From Hemerocallis citrina (Eukaryota; Streptophyta; Magnoliopsida; Asparagales; Asphodelaceae): a stretch of 64,000 nt of DNA. Under the pieces are notes generated by a model. The model made no database searches, had not been told where the DNA came from, and saw nothing but the letters and a program-made list of their open reading frames with translations. The stretch is taken from positions 145,317,767 to 145,381,766 of the forward strand of contig CM030367.1 of the NCBI GenBank assembly GCA_017893485.1, read 5' to 3'. Below, one piece after another: positions 45,606-58,074 of the stretch (the stretch's first letter is position 1; each line of letters opens with the position of its first letter). A program made the translations under genes and the position numbers.

Positions 45606-46013
45606 CGGAGAATTTTTTTTTTTTCATTTTGATTGCTATTTCTTTCGCATTTTCCCAAAATACAAATCTTCAACCACTATCCTACGATGTTAACACATAA
45701 ACGAGATAGTTCTTATCCCAGATTCAATCCATATGTCTAACGAGTTAATTACCATGTTAAGCTCTTTTTCGATAAAATTATGAAAGTGACCTAGTTTCCA
45801 AATTATTTACCAATATGACCTAATTCTCAATTAAAATTCTATAATACACCTCCTATAAAATAATTTTTGTTTTAGAATAATTTCAACTTTTTATATTGAA
45901 TGATTTCTTACTGTATATTTTTTATTATTATACAGTGTATAAATTAGTGCTTAATTGTATAAAATTAAGTGAGAGATACTTCTAAATCACGTTCTGATAC
46001 CAACTTAGGATGG
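45606..46013. other. AT-rich flank
   Basis: No coding region. The minus strand near 46005-45992 reads TTGGTATCAGAACG, similar to an initiator-tRNA primer site, but no LTR end is evident beside it. Confidence 0.4.
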
Positions 46014-48218
46014 TGATATGGGTAAAAAAAGAACCAAATGAGAACCGTTCAAATCGGGCACGGATCTTAATGCTCTCAGTAGTAAAATGATAATTTCACT
46101 AAAAACGGATCCGTAAACGGAAATTAGGTCTCTTTAAAGCCCAATAGCCCAAAACAGGTCTGTCCAACTGAGTTGTCATAACAGCCCAATATAAATAAGT
46201 CCATATTATATATGATTTAAACTCATCATCATCCATAAGAGACGGTTCGAAAACCAAATCTCTTATCATGAGGAGAGTTTAAACTTAACCCTCTCAACTA
46301 CTCTTACCTCTACATGTAAAAGTCATAACTGATTCAATCCAAAAACACCGGAAAGTAAAGATAAATCATTATATTGAAACTAACCCCCAAAGCGACTATA
46401 AATACCCCCTACCTCCACCGGAAACAGGTAATCAATATTTTGCCAATAAAAGCTCACATATTATGTTAGGTTTCGACGGTAATCTCAGATTAAATATACA
46501 ACGAAAAATTACAAAAAAATATCAAAACCTAGCAATGGATCCATTCGTAAATCATAAATCATGTTTAGGAGTTATATCTCGAAGATAGATCTGTTGCCTC
46601 CACAGTATGCCGATCACAGTACTACAATATTGCTGTGCCTCTACGGTATCCACACGAACGGATCAAATCAAGTTTTTTCTCATGTCGCGGTGCTAGCTGC
46701 AGTAAGGGGATGTTCCTCACGTTCTCTCTCTCTCACAATTTCTGTGACGGTTAGGATTTTTTCATGTGTCGTTTTTTTCACAGATACGTATCATATATAT
46801 AAGTGCGAAACATCAACCCTAAGAGAGTAATGAGGCTGTTGGACTCACAATTTGACCTGGTTCAGATTCGTGTGTGGTCCTTTGAACTTTAGTCGGCTCA
46901 TTTAATCTAATTAAATGTCCAACCAATATCAGGAGTTCAAATTTTACTTGGATTCCCAATTAAATTTATCTTATGAATTTAAATCCCAATTTCGATCTAT
47001 TCTATGTGTGTGACCTTGTAGGTTCCTATTACGTTGACAGTAATACTAAAATCATATTCTAGTATTACAAACAATGAACGGTATCTAGAAATACATCACT
47101 ACAACTCAAGTAATGGGAATGTCAGTGATTAGACATAACCTATCCGTGACCAATATTACCATGTAGTCTAGTACTTTTGTCCAGATATCTAATTGACCAC
47201 AAGGCATAGAGTGTGTCACCCTTATATAGTTCAATTTTTGGTTTCTTGATGTCTGAGTAGACTTACTAAAACAAATGTGCTCAATATCTGATATTGAATC
47301 ATTTGAGTATGGCCATACATTTTGCATTCTCACTCAATCAAGGGGCCTATAGATATCGCTCTTGTTAAGTAAGAGGGACAAATCCTATCTAAGTCACTCA
47401 CATCCCTCCGCATAATTTGCAGTATATCCAATATTCGACTTTATAATCACCTTATTACAGGCAACGTTTAACGACATTAAAATATATAATTTCTCATGTA
47501 GGGAACCGTGGTGATTTCAAGTCAAAAGACTACATACACCATGGTCACTGTGAGAACCGCTTATGACACTCACGTAACGATCTATATAATGTTCTTATGG
47601 TGGGTCAATCCAGTACATTATTACTCTAATATGTACCCATGTGAAGACTTAATATCTTATATCCATGACCCGTGAGTCAGTCTACGCACATACTACTCTC
47701 TATATATTATTGTTGTCCTAATTCAAAATAATACTTGACGGGGGCCATTTAAGAATAGTGTTATGATTACAACCAGGATCTCACAATTAAGTCATGCACT
47801 TGATATCCCATGGTATTGAACCTGTTATTCTAAGGACTTTATTATGTTCATTTAATCACAATAAATAGCACAATAAATAAAATGCCCTATATATAAAATA
47901 AACATCATGATATAATATAAACTAGTAATGTCAATACACAACTGGCCTCTAGGGCATACACCAAAATATTATTCTTGAGTTCTGACTTGAGCGTCGGAAG
48001 GCCTGTCACCGAGACCAACCCCGGTGTTTCAGACTTTTGCAGGTCAATCAGAGCGATCGTCACCATCAAGATTAGATCTAACGGTGCAAATAAGTCAGAT
48101 TCAGAAGTCAACATAAGTTGAAAACAGTCAATAGTGAAAGTAAAAAAAGTCAGCATTTTATTATTTTTAAAAGAATTCACAACATTCGTTAGCTCCCACA
48201 TAGAAATAAGAAGCAACA
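46014..48218 (+). repeat. LTR of another Tat-lineage element, split by a solo LTR
   Basis: Starts TGATATGGG (46014) and ends GAAGCAACA (48218), about 697 bp once the inserted copia LTR is removed. It shares with the 4563-5146 LTR the ACCAACCCCGGTGTT region and the AGGTAATC word. TTGGTGGTGCCGTCTGTGGG follows as primer site. This is a 5' LTR in plus orientation. Confidence 0.75.
46464..47966 (-). mobile_element. Ty1-copia solo LTR, 1.5 kb, TATTA TSD
   Basis: On the minus strand it begins TTTTGGTGTATGCCCTAGAG, close to the TGTTGGNNTATGCCCTAGAGGC start known for Angela/Tork-type copia LTRs, and ends CGAAACCTAACA. The exact 5-bp repeat TATTA flanks it (46459-46463 and 47967-47971). No coding region, and only one LTR remains, so it arose by LTR-LTR recombination. 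It lies inside the Tat-lineage LTR and is therefore younger. Confidence 0.85.
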
Positions 48219-48654
48219 GATTGGTGGTGCCGTCTGTGGGAAATTCTAAAAGCAATCCGACCAAACTTTACCGTTAAAAACAGTTTTCAGCCATGCCTCC
48301 AAAGAAAAAAGGAAAGGCGGTGGCCTCAAGCCGACAAGCCAAACCTTCTTCCTCTACCTCCCCCTCATGAGGACATCCCTCCTACCATTCAAGTGGATCA
48401 ATCTCTTCATCTAGAATAGCCTACTCAGTCTCCCCCTACTCCACCGGGGGCTCTCGAAGAAGTCAGCACCCTGCACAACAGTTTGAAGAGAACCAGGGAT
48501 CGATGTACACCTCTACACCCTCCATGGTGCCCTCTGAAGCACCTCTATCACAACAAGACCTTGCCAAGAAGAAAAAAATGACCCTTCTCCCCGGAGTCGG
48601 GGATGCTGAAAAACCCTCTCTCTTAAAGGGCGCAGAAGAACCTAGGGATGGCAT
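48219..48654 (+). pseudogene. 5' leader and gag N-terminus of the second Tat-lineage element
   Basis: Primer-site word at 48221-48241, then ATG 48293 with MPPKKKGKAVASSRQAKPSS, a basic gag start like that at 26392 (minus). The frame stops at about 48368 and continues in other frames as a Pro/Ser-rich region before being cut by the hAT element at 48655. The rest of gag-pol is absent from the window. Confidence 0.6.
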
Positions 48655-48956
48655 CAGGGCCGGGCTGGCCCGGGACCGGCCCGGCCCCCCTCCAACCCGG
48701 GCTGGCCCCTGAACCGGCCCCCACCCACCCAGTTCAGGTCCGATCCCCATTTTTGCCAGGGAAGCCCGGTCTAGCCCGACCCGCTCGAGGCCCGGGACCG
48801 GTTGAACCGGCCCGCCCGGGCTCGGGCCGACCGTTGGCTGCCTTTTTTTTTCCAGAATTTTTTTTTAAAAAAATTAAATTACAAAACTACCCCCCAGCGG
48901 ATTTATAACGACTAGTTTTGGGGGGTACTTTAGGAAATCAAAAAAATTGCATTTTC

Positions 48957-48964
48957 TATAAATA
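48957..48964 (+). promoter_or_regulatory. TATA box of the hAT transposase
   Basis: TATAAATA, about 390 bp before the ATG at 49356, within otherwise AT-rich leader DNA. A non-coding 5' leader is common in hAT elements, so this is plausible. Confidence 0.45.
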
Positions 48965-49355
48965 CAATACAATTCCTTTCATTTCTCTTCACCAATTCAC
49001 TCAACTATCTCTTTCTCTCTACTATTTCTTTCTCCAATTTGGTGATCAACATTCTTTCAAGTGATCATGATCAAATTTTGTACATTTTGAAGGAAGGAAA
49101 TCAACAACAATCAACAACAACAACTCATCAACATTCAACAACTACAACTCAAGTCTCTACTTTCTTACGGTATTTTAGTATAATTTTAATTTGTAGAATT
49201 AACATAGTATACTACTTCATTATTCTCATATAATTTGTGTTTTCTTGATCTTCTTTCTCTCATTTTTTTTTAAATTTTATTTTTAATTTTGGTAAAGTGG
49301 TAAAAAAAACATACACTACTCACTCACAACTTTATTTTTAGTTTTTCATAGTTAA

Positions 49356-51482
49356 ATGGCCTCTAATCGATCACGCGGTGGTGGTAGGCATAGTAGTCAA
49401 GAATCTACTAGTCATCACATTCCTTCCATTCCTAACCAATATATAGATAGTGAAGAAACATTTATTAATTATGATAGTTTTCCCGATTTGAATAAAACAC
49501 ACTCAAATCCTATAGAAATAGAAGATCATGTAGAACCACAACCATCGGAACAATGTCCTTCTCTAAATTCAAGGAAAGCGAGAGGGACTACTTCGGAAGT
49601 GCACAATTTTTTCAATTTTGTCGCTTCACAAAATGATAAGAGTGTAGGACTAAAAATATGTAAAAAGTGTCAAACCCCATATAAGTTTAAAGTAGGATCG
49701 GGCACGGGTACACTTCAACGTCACTTAAATAAATGTCAACCACAATTTTCGAAAGATAATCTCACACAACAAAAAATACATCCTAAAACCGGTCAAGTAG
49801 ATAGTCATACATATGATCACGATCACGTTCGTAGGGGAATTGCTAAATTGGTAATTAGGGGTGAATTACCATATTCGTTTGGTGAACAAAAATATGTAGA
49901 GGATTTTGTACAAACCACCTTCAACCCCCATTTTAAAAAAATTGCTAGGAATATTGTTAAGAGTGATTGTAAATTAGTTTATAATGAGAGTAAGGATTTT
50001 TTGATAGCAACACTAAAATCACTTAACACTAGAGTTTCATTGACATCGGATGGATGGGTAAGAGTAAACGGGGTTCCAATGATGTGTGTAACATGTCATT
50101 GAATAGATTCGGATTGGTTACTTTAAAAGAGAATAATTTCTTTTGGATATGTTAGGTACCCACATAAGGGTGAAATTATAGCCACACACATTTTGGAAGC
50201 ATTCAATAATTTTTTTATTCATGATAAAGTGTTTGCTATTGGTTTTGATAATGCATCTAATAACACTAAGGCAATTGAGAGTTTAAAAATTACTTTCGAT
50301 CCTGTAGAACCCGAAATTTTTCATGTTAGGTGTGCTTGTCACATTTTAAATTTTTGTGTGCAAGATGCACTAAAATATGGTAATGACAAACTAGAAGCAA
50401 TGAGAGATTTTGTTCATTATATTACATTGAGTGATCCAATTTATCAAGCTTTTCATGATTGGTGTAAACTTAGGGGCATTGTATGTAGACGTTTTCCTAA
50501 AGATGTGTGACATCGTTGGAATTCTACCTTTGAATTATTATGTGTTGTTCTTCATTATCGTTTTAATCTTAGAGATTTTTGTGTCGAAATGGGTATGCAA
50601 AATTGTATGTTAGATGATGATTTTTTGTTTTTTGCCGATAGTTTATATAAATTTTTACTACATTTTAACGATGCAACTTTGCAATTTTTGAAAACATATA
50701 CATCTACATCTAGTGGTATTTTACTTGAAATTGTGACTATGATGACAACAATTAAAGATTTTCAAAATGACCCTTTTATTGGAGATATGGTTAATGCAGC
50801 ATATGTTAAAATTTTGAAATATTTTCATCCAATTTCTATGTTATATTGTGTAGCTAATGTAATAAATCCTATGATTAAATTAGATGGTACAAAAAATTTA
50901 ATTGAAATTTTCTACACTTATGTCCCACACGATGAAATACTAGATTTTGATTCTGTTGCTTTTACTCGTAAATTTGATAATGTTTTGACTAGATTATATG
51001 ATTCTTATGATAGGATTTATTCAACTAACATTATTCAAACACAAACACAAAATGTTGAATCTTATTCTTCTTCTTCTTTCTCCATATTTGCAAAAGGAAA
51101 GAGTCAAGCTAGTATTGGTGTTTTAAATCTTATTAAATCAAAAAAGGTAAGAACCAATTCACCTAATGAGTTGAATTGGTATAATGCACAAAGTGCAGTT
51201 GAAAATGTAGAAAATGTGTTACAATTTTGGAAGAGTAATGAAGCAATTTTTAATATTCTTTTTCGTATGGCTAAAGATCTGCTAACAACACCGGTGTCAA
51301 CTGTTGCATCGGAAAGTGCTTTTTCTCTTGGTGGCAGGATAATAAGCCCGAGTAGGAACCGATTGACAGCCAAAAATTTGGAGATGCTAGTATGCGCAGA
51401 AGATTGGATGAAAGCGGAAGAGATGACTCAAGACTTACTTGAAGCACAAACTGGAGGTGGATCAACAAGTAGCGATGAATGA
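49356..51482 (+). pseudogene. hAT transposase with three in-frame stops
   Basis: Would catalyse cut-and-paste transposition. One continuous frame of 708 codons. It holds a BED-type zinc finger (CKKCQTPYKF...GTLQRHLNKC, about residues 101-126), the DDE RNase-H-like core with SLTSDGW and IGFDNASNN, the CACHILNF motif, and a C-terminal hAT dimerisation domain (TPVSTVASESAFSLGGRIIS, then LVCAEDW). Stops are at about 50101 (TGA), 50122 (TAA) and 50508 (TGA). The first replaces a tryptophan that the partial copy at 63158 still encodes (CHWIDSDW). There are no frameshifts, so decay is recent. Confidence 0.95.
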
Positions 51483-51958
51483 ACGATTACATTTAGTTAA
51501 TTTACATTAAAATGTTGTTCAATTAATTGTAATTAATTGGAAAATTTAGAGTGATGAGATTCTATATTTAGGTTAAGTTGAAGTGCACGACAATAGTCCA
51601 ATGCCTTCTCTTCAATCTAAGTAGAGGCCATCTCGATCTTTAAATTCAAGTAATTCCCTTGATTTGTAATTTGATGATTTGAGCTAAATAGACAAATTTG
51701 TAAGAATTTTATTCATGTACTTAATTTTATTCAAGAAGTTCAAATTTATTTAATCATGTACTTTATTTATTCATGTACTTCAATTATTTATGAAATTTTA
51801 TTCTTTGCAATTATTATGCAATTACAAATCCATGTACTTGTTCTTTAACAATACTAAAAAAAACCTTTATACACGGGCCAGGCCCGGCTCGTCCCGCGAA
51901 CCGGCCCGGCCCGGCCCGGACCCCACACTAGGGGCTGGGGGCCAGGTCCGGGCCAAGG
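51483..51958 (+). other. hAT 3' non-coding region
   Basis: AT-rich sequence with TTTATTCATGTACTT repeats (51700-51790), then the GC-rich subterminal region. No ORF. Confidence 0.7.
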
Positions 51959-51972
51959 TTTCTTACCTTCAA

Positions 51973-53363
51973 AGGCAATTGAGAGGTTGTTCGGTACCTT
52001 CGAAGAAGCATACACGAAGTTGCCTTTTCTACTATCAGCAATACAAGTAGCAAATCCAGGAATCGTTGTCCGCTGGGATAAATATCAGCCTAGTCCAAGT
52101 GAGGAAACATTCAAGGGAGTATTTTGGGCATTTGGTCATTCGATTGAAGATTTCAAGTCTTGCAGACCTGTTATTAGTATTGACGGAACTCACTTGTACG
52201 GTAAGTACAAGGGGTGTTTGTTAATTGTTATTTCCCCAAATACGAATGATTGCTTATTTCTATTTGCGTTTGTATTAGTTGATGGAGAGAGTATAAGTAC
52301 GTGGACATGGTTTATGAGTTGCATTCGGTATTTTGTCACCGATCGCACTAAGTTGTGTGTTATCTGTAATCGTCATGCGGGTATATTGTCTGCAATGGAA
52401 TTGCAAACTGGAGCTTAGAACGAACCTAATGCATATCATCGTTATTGTATGCGTCATTTCGCTATAAAATTCTTCAGTAAATTTGGTAGCAAGACATTGC
52501 AAAGAAAGGCCAAAATTATAGCGTGTCAAAACCAACTCAAAAAGTTTATGACCAAACTTGCTGAACTTGAAACCATCAATGTCGAGGCGGCTAATTGGTT
52601 GAAAGAGAAACCGGTAGAGAAATGGGCACTTTAAGTAGATGAAGGTCGAAGATACGGCATAATGACTACGAACCTGTCAGAAGTCTTCAATTCAGTCTTG
52701 AAAGGTGTCCGTAGTTTACCGGTAACTGCAATTGTTGAGATGATCTTCTATCGTCTAAACTCTTACTTTACTACTCGTCGACAGGAAGCCAATAAGCTTT
52801 TATCTGAAGGGAAGATTTTTTCTCGAAGAGTACATAAATTGATCGATAGTCGCTGTGAGAAAGAAAACCGACATGAGGTTACAATGTTTCATTATCAACC
52901 TAAAGTTTTTTCCGTCAAAACGGGTCTACGCATGATAAGTGGAGAAAGGAAGGGTGGAAACTTGCACACTATTAACTTGGGTACGAAAACATACGCATGT
53001 ATGAAATTTCAACTATATCATATTCCATGTTCTCATGTATTGGTAGCTTGTATATATCGTGCAATCGATCACAAGCATTTTGTTGATAAATTTTACCTTG
53101 TCACTTCATTAGCACAAACATGGGCTCCCGTCTTTCATCCTACTCTAGATCCAGCATATTGGCCTATTTTTGATGGATCACGACTCGTACTTGATGCTAG
53201 TTTGCGATGTTCAAGGAAAAGCAGACCTAGATCTATGAGAATTCGCAACGACATGGATGTAATAGATAGGTCCAGCAGGGATACGGGGATGAAATATTCG
53301 AAATGTGGGTTGCATGGACACAATAAGCGGCGATGTATTAATAGGGGATCTCAAAACATTTAA
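51973..53363 (+). pseudogene. MULE transposase, copy B (5'-truncated)
   Basis: Same DDE and C-terminal regions as 18237-19640. The first catalytic Asp is present (IDGTHLYGKYKG), but the second site reads CNRH where copy A has SDRH. A TAG near 52417 replaces a Trp present in A. The stop after VEKWAL (52632-52634) is shared with A. The frame through KFGSKTLQRKAKI is intact where A is shifted, and LAQTWAPVFHP is open where A has a stop. It starts abruptly within the gene; the upstream MuDR part is missing. Confidence 0.93.
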
Positions 53364-53529
53364 TCGTTGTATGTTTGTAATTGTACTATGAAATTTGGAC
53401 TTTGTAATTGTACTAATTCGTATGATTTTAATTATGAAGAAGCGTTATTCTCTATTTCTTATGTATGAGTGTGATTGTTGCGTGATGACAATTGCAAGCA
53501 AATATGAAGATGTCATTTTTAAAGCCTAC

Positions 53530-53975
53530 ACTCGCTTTTTGAAAAGCGAGTCTGATAAAGATCTCCTCGCTTTCTGGGAAAGCAAGTTTTAAGCATGTAT
53601 GTTTTTTACAAGCAAACTCAAGACTCGCTTTCTCAAAAAGCGAGTCTAGTTAAAACTACCTCGGTTTTTCAAAAAGCGACTGTGAAGTAGAGTGTTTTCC
53701 AGAGATCACTCTACTCCATAGTCGCTTTTCGAAAAACAGAGGTAGTTTGAACTAGACTCGCTTTTTGAGAAAGCGAGTCTTCAGTCTAATTGTAAAAAAC
53801 ATACAGGTTTAAGACTCGCTTTCTCAGAAAGCGAGTTTAGCTGAAACCACCTCGCTTTCTCAGATAGCGATTGTTGAGTTGTTAGTTTTCCAGAGCTGAA
53901 GCTCTTCTCTGGAAAACAAACTACTCCACAGTCGCTTTTCGAAAAAGCGTGGTGGTTTCACCTACACACGCTTTC
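53530..53975. repeat. Nested palindrome block, copy B
   Basis: Same hairpin words as 19797-20200 with the first large inverted repeat centred near 53701. A second inverted repeat here is more complete than in A, around TTTTCCAGAG...CTCTGGAAAA at 53886-53919. Confidence 0.85.
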
Positions 53976-54516
53976 TCAGAGATATATAGCATCTCGTCAT
54001 CCTCCTGTACCAGTCCATATAATTCGCATGCACCGTTCGATCAAATGGAGGAATGTTACCAATAATTTGGTCGAACCGGTGCTGATTCCATCTCTCAACA
54101 TATGTAGAAAAGCTGGCGACTCAATTATGTCCGGATTGTCGACCCATTCCAGTAATAAAATGCATATCGATATTGAATGGTTCAGCAACATGAATCATTT
54201 GATGTAGACCAAATTGACGCAGCATTCTATTCACATAATAAAACTCAACTGTGCCAAAGTTGATTAATGGTGTTTTAGTCAACCACAGATCGCGCCTGAA
54301 CAAGCAAATAAGCGGTAGTCGAGCAACACGCACCTCCGTGTAGGACATCCACACGATGCAATCATCCGCCAACCTGTCCAACTCATCACGGAAGTAGGTC
54401 AGGCACCTATTGAGGTTGGCAGTCCATGTAAGATTGCCAGAACAATACACACCGAGTGGAGGTAACATGTGGTGGTCCTCGAGGAGATGGACCCAGTAGG
54501 GTGATTGCCTCCGCAC
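53976..54516 (-). pseudogene. PMD fragment, copy B
   Basis: Matches 21603-22141 of copy A: RRQSPYWVHLLED, VWMSYTEVRVARLP and MLRQFGL. It keeps the TGA after MGRQSGHN. It is cut on both sides by deletion junctions. The left joins the palindrome block at TCAG; the right joins DNA equivalent to 24591. Confidence 0.88.
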
Positions 54517-56362
54517 TCAGATTCGAAGTTTTGTTGCATTACTCTGTTTTCCCAATTATATTGACTATACTAGCTGTAGTACAAATTCATGATATTTTAT
54601 ATTTTGAGACTAGATATGCTAAGGAATCTTCCAGATTTTTCTCAGATTTAAATATGTTGTTTTAAAACCTTTTTCATGCTTATAAACAAGATTTTGCATT
54701 TTCTAGCTGAACATAAGTTCTGTATTAAACGTTATTTTAAACCCTGTTACCGTGGCTGATGTATGACTTGTATATGTGCGCTAGATTCGGAAGAGAGTCT
54801 AGTTTCCAATTTTCTGACGAATCTAGATTTGCAGTTCTGTAGCAACGGGAATCTCACGTTTGGTGCGGTAGTGTCTTGCTGTCCAGAACTGAAAGTTTCG
54901 TTGTTTCAACTGTTATAAGTTGTTTTGTCACCCGTTTGTGTTCCTTATTCATCTTAGACCTGTACTTTGTTCTTACCATGTCTTTAGCCCTGTTTGTGTT
55001 CGTTCACACCTGTTTTATAATAATGAAAAATAATCAAGCCGGGGTTTAAGGGAAAGATCTAGTAGTGGACGATATAGAAATGTGTATTCAGAGACTCGTT
55101 TTTTCTAATTGTTTACTGTGGTACCAACTGTTTTTCTATGGATGCATGAGGACATGATCCATGACATCGTTACTGTTTGCTGTTGCTGTTTGTCTGAATA
55201 TACGGCCCTATAGGTTCCACTACGAAATCTTAAAACGAAACTGTTTAATGTAGCAACCATGTGGTATAATTTGGGACGCATGAAGTGTACCTAGATAGTA
55301 ATGAACATTAGACATAAGAATAACTGTTTCACTGTCATATCCTGTTACTATTACCGTTGTCCCCTACTATTACTGTTACTGTTATCGTTACTGTTTACGT
55401 ACTATTTCCTATTATCTGTAGACTGTCACCTACTATTACTTTTCTCCATGTTAGTACTTCCTGTTTTGTTTCATATTTTTCCTTTCCATTTTTCTGCTTG
55501 TACTACTTGCGGCCCGGAACTTGCAACTAACGGGCATCATGTATTCCTGTCTTCCTATTTTCTTGTAATTGTTATATGAGCAAGTTTTGGTGATTATTTG
55601 CCTACTAGAGTTAGTGAGCAAAGTTTTGAGCTGTGCATTGGGAATTCTTGCTTAATGTTTTGTTAAACTATTTTATTCATGCTACTACATTGAGACTTGT
55701 ATTGGGCTTGTAGTCCCAGAGTATTGTTTTGTTTCAGATCTGGTATTTGTTTGGGATATTTATTATTGTTGCAAATAAATACTGTTGACTTATAATTGTT
55801 CATGCATGTGTGGTTGAGTATACTGCTATATTTACTGTTGTGCTGAGTCAAGTAGATCTTTACAGCTTATGGATGGTGAAAACCATTTGCTGGGCTTAGT
55901 CGCGTACCATATTCCGTTTTCCTTTTGGGAAGCGGGGCGTGACAGAAAATGTGTTCTCTGGTTCGCTTGAAGTCCTGAACGGGAGGCCTCAGATCGGGCG
56001 CGCCTCTTGTCCAACCTAATTCGCAGGTCGGTTTCTTGTTGCCTATTACTGTTTGATCTGGAGGAGATCTCTAGATCCCCGTGGTCCTCGTGAGGCCATC
56101 GAATCAGTTGAAGCATTATGGACTGAGATGCGGTCGTACTGAGGATGTTGTTCATGTTGGGAGCCCCACGGTGCCTCTTCATTGGAAGGAGCGTGATTAG
56201 GCTGGCGGGGCGACTGTTGAGGAGGAATCTGATCTTACATAGGAGGAACTATTTGACGAAGAGAGTTAATGCGACGGCTGGAGGCCGTCCCTTTACCTCT
56301 TAGTCTTTGTGGCATAACGATAAGTCTTACTTGTATAATTTTCTCACAGACGGGTGCCAATC
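54517..56362. other. Unassigned repetitive DNA, copy B
   Basis: Counterpart of 24591-26439, including the ACTGTTACTGTT run and the GAAGCGGGGCGTGACA word near 55930. It also holds the degenerate gag start on the minus strand near 56313. Confidence 0.5.
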
Positions 56363-57022
56363 TGTTGCTGCTTATTTTGGTGTGGGAGAAAACAAATAGT
56401 GAGTTAATAAATGATGGAAACTACTAAAGTCTGACCTTTGACCTTGGCCGTTAAAAGCGGTAGAGCTACTGAGATTGAATCTAGATTGTTGATTGACCTC
56501 CGTAATCTGAATCCGACGGTTACTGATGCGGCCGATGAACCTGCAAAAAGCCTGAAATACCGAGGGTGGCCTCGGTGACAAACCCTCCGACGCTCAAGTC
56601 AGAACCAGAAACAGAAAAAGAGTATTAGAGAGAAAACTGTCGAATTGTTGATTACCTTCTGACTGTAGAGTGGGAGGGGTATTTATAGGCCTGAGAGACA
56701 TTTCAAGATATTGATTCTAGTCTTTTGTATTGATTTAAATTCCTTATCTCTTTCATGTCTCTTTCCCTCAAGAGATAAGATCTTCTTGTTAGGGGATAGA
56801 AGGTCTGACTCCTAGTCTGCATGGGCTGGGTGTCTCTCCTAGTGAGCCTAGTCTGTCACTTTTTATGGGCTTGAAAGAAGCCCATATTTTGGAGAAGGCC
56901 CATGCCTGTTAAAGAGGCCTGTGATGGTTGATCTGCCTGTGAAAGCTTCAAGATTAGTGCGGAAATTGCACGGCTCTGATCAGCTGCGATTTTTACCATC
57001 ATCATGAACCGAGCTATAATCA
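56363..57022 (-). repeat. LTR of a Tat-lineage retrotransposon, copy B
   Basis: Counterpart of 26440-27082 with a canonical TG...CA pair (plus strand TGTTGCTGC...CTATAATCA). The primer-site word is next to it on the minus strand, with one extra base. Confidence 0.75.
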
Positions 57023-57408
57023 AACCTATCCTTTTGGGTTATGATAATCCATTATACTTATAAAGTTCTTTTTTCAGAATAATTTTCAAATCAATATATT
57101 TTTTCATATTTTCCCCTTTTTCTGAGGAATTTCAAATTTAATTTTTTATGTTTATTATTTATATACTCTAACGTGAAATATAGTCATATTTTTTTATTAA
57201 TAAAAAAAATAATGAAATAAAGTCCAATAAGACTGAGGAAATAGCAAGAAAATTTAAAATGCTTGCGTTTTCGGAGGATAATTAAGATTGAGCCAGCAAC
57301 GAGAATTAATACTCAGCCCAAATTAACAACAATATCGCCTCATATACTACCTTATGCTCCAGCCTTGTACTAGTGTTTTTCTTATAGCTCCAGCTGATAT
57401 GGCTCTTA

Positions 57409-58074
57409 GAGCATCCAGAGTCGTGATGGTTAAAAAAATGCATAAATAGATAAATGCATATAGTAAAGTATCATTTCTCTTCTGTCGTAGAATGCAATAT
57501 TTTACCATTTTAAATTAAAATAATGTACAGATGGAGCTTCACATTGCGTCGGAGAGAAAAAAAAATAATTCGGTTGGACGCAACATCACCTTGGGTCGGA
57601 GAGGAAGAAAAAAAATTTGAAATGGTGGGAGGGCACTTGAAGTGCCGTCAGAAGGAAAAAATCGTATTCGAAGTGCAAAAAGAAATTACAAAAAAATTAT
57701 AAAAAATTACAAAAAATTACGAAAATTACAAATAAATTACAAAAAAATACAAAAAACTACAGGCCTCCCTGGAACACAACTTCATGTTTCGTCCGAGAGA
57801 AGTGGGGGTTTATTTTGGTTTTTTTATGACGAAATTAATTTTTTTTTGGAGGGACGGCACTTGAAGTGCCGTCCGACCATTAAAAAAATATTTTTTTTGT
57901 GCGACGGCAATTGAAACTCCGTCGTTTATATATGCATATTTCTCATTTCGATTCTCATATATAGCAATCTACTGTAGCGATTTATGCATAATATGCATAT
58001 TTGGCCAACGACTGTAGCGTTCTTTTTTACAAAATATGCATATTATACATATATACAAAAGATTACAGATACTC
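57409..58074. mobile_element. PIF/Harbinger-like MITE, copy B
   Basis: TTA duplications at 57406-57408 and 58075-58077. It keeps an internal hairpin, GACGGCACTTGAAGTGCCGTC (57854-57874), of which copy A retains only half. Confidence 0.75.

Larger units (their letters stand above)
48655..51958 (+). mobile_element. hAT transposon
   Basis: Left end CAGGGCCGGGCTGGCCCGGG with a GC-rich subterminal region (48655-48840), and a matching GC-rich inverted region at the right (51885-51958, ...GGTCCGGGCCAAGG). It encodes a full-length but broken hAT transposase. The right tip does not mirror the left exactly, and the 8 bp left of the element (GATGGCAT) do not recur on the right, so the right end is probably truncated at the junction with block B. 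Confidence 0.85.

Noticed and set aside
31740..45610. 5-bp target duplication of the Retand element
   Set aside because: CACAG and CGGAG differ at two of five bases, so I do not claim it.
45992..46005. Initiator-tRNA-like primer site TTGGTATCAGAACG on the minus strand
   Set aside because: No LTR end is adjacent and no coding region follows; the match is too short.
51790..52050. 86-residue frame spanning the hAT end and MULE start
   Set aside because: It crosses a rearrangement junction and GC-rich TIR sequence; not a gene.
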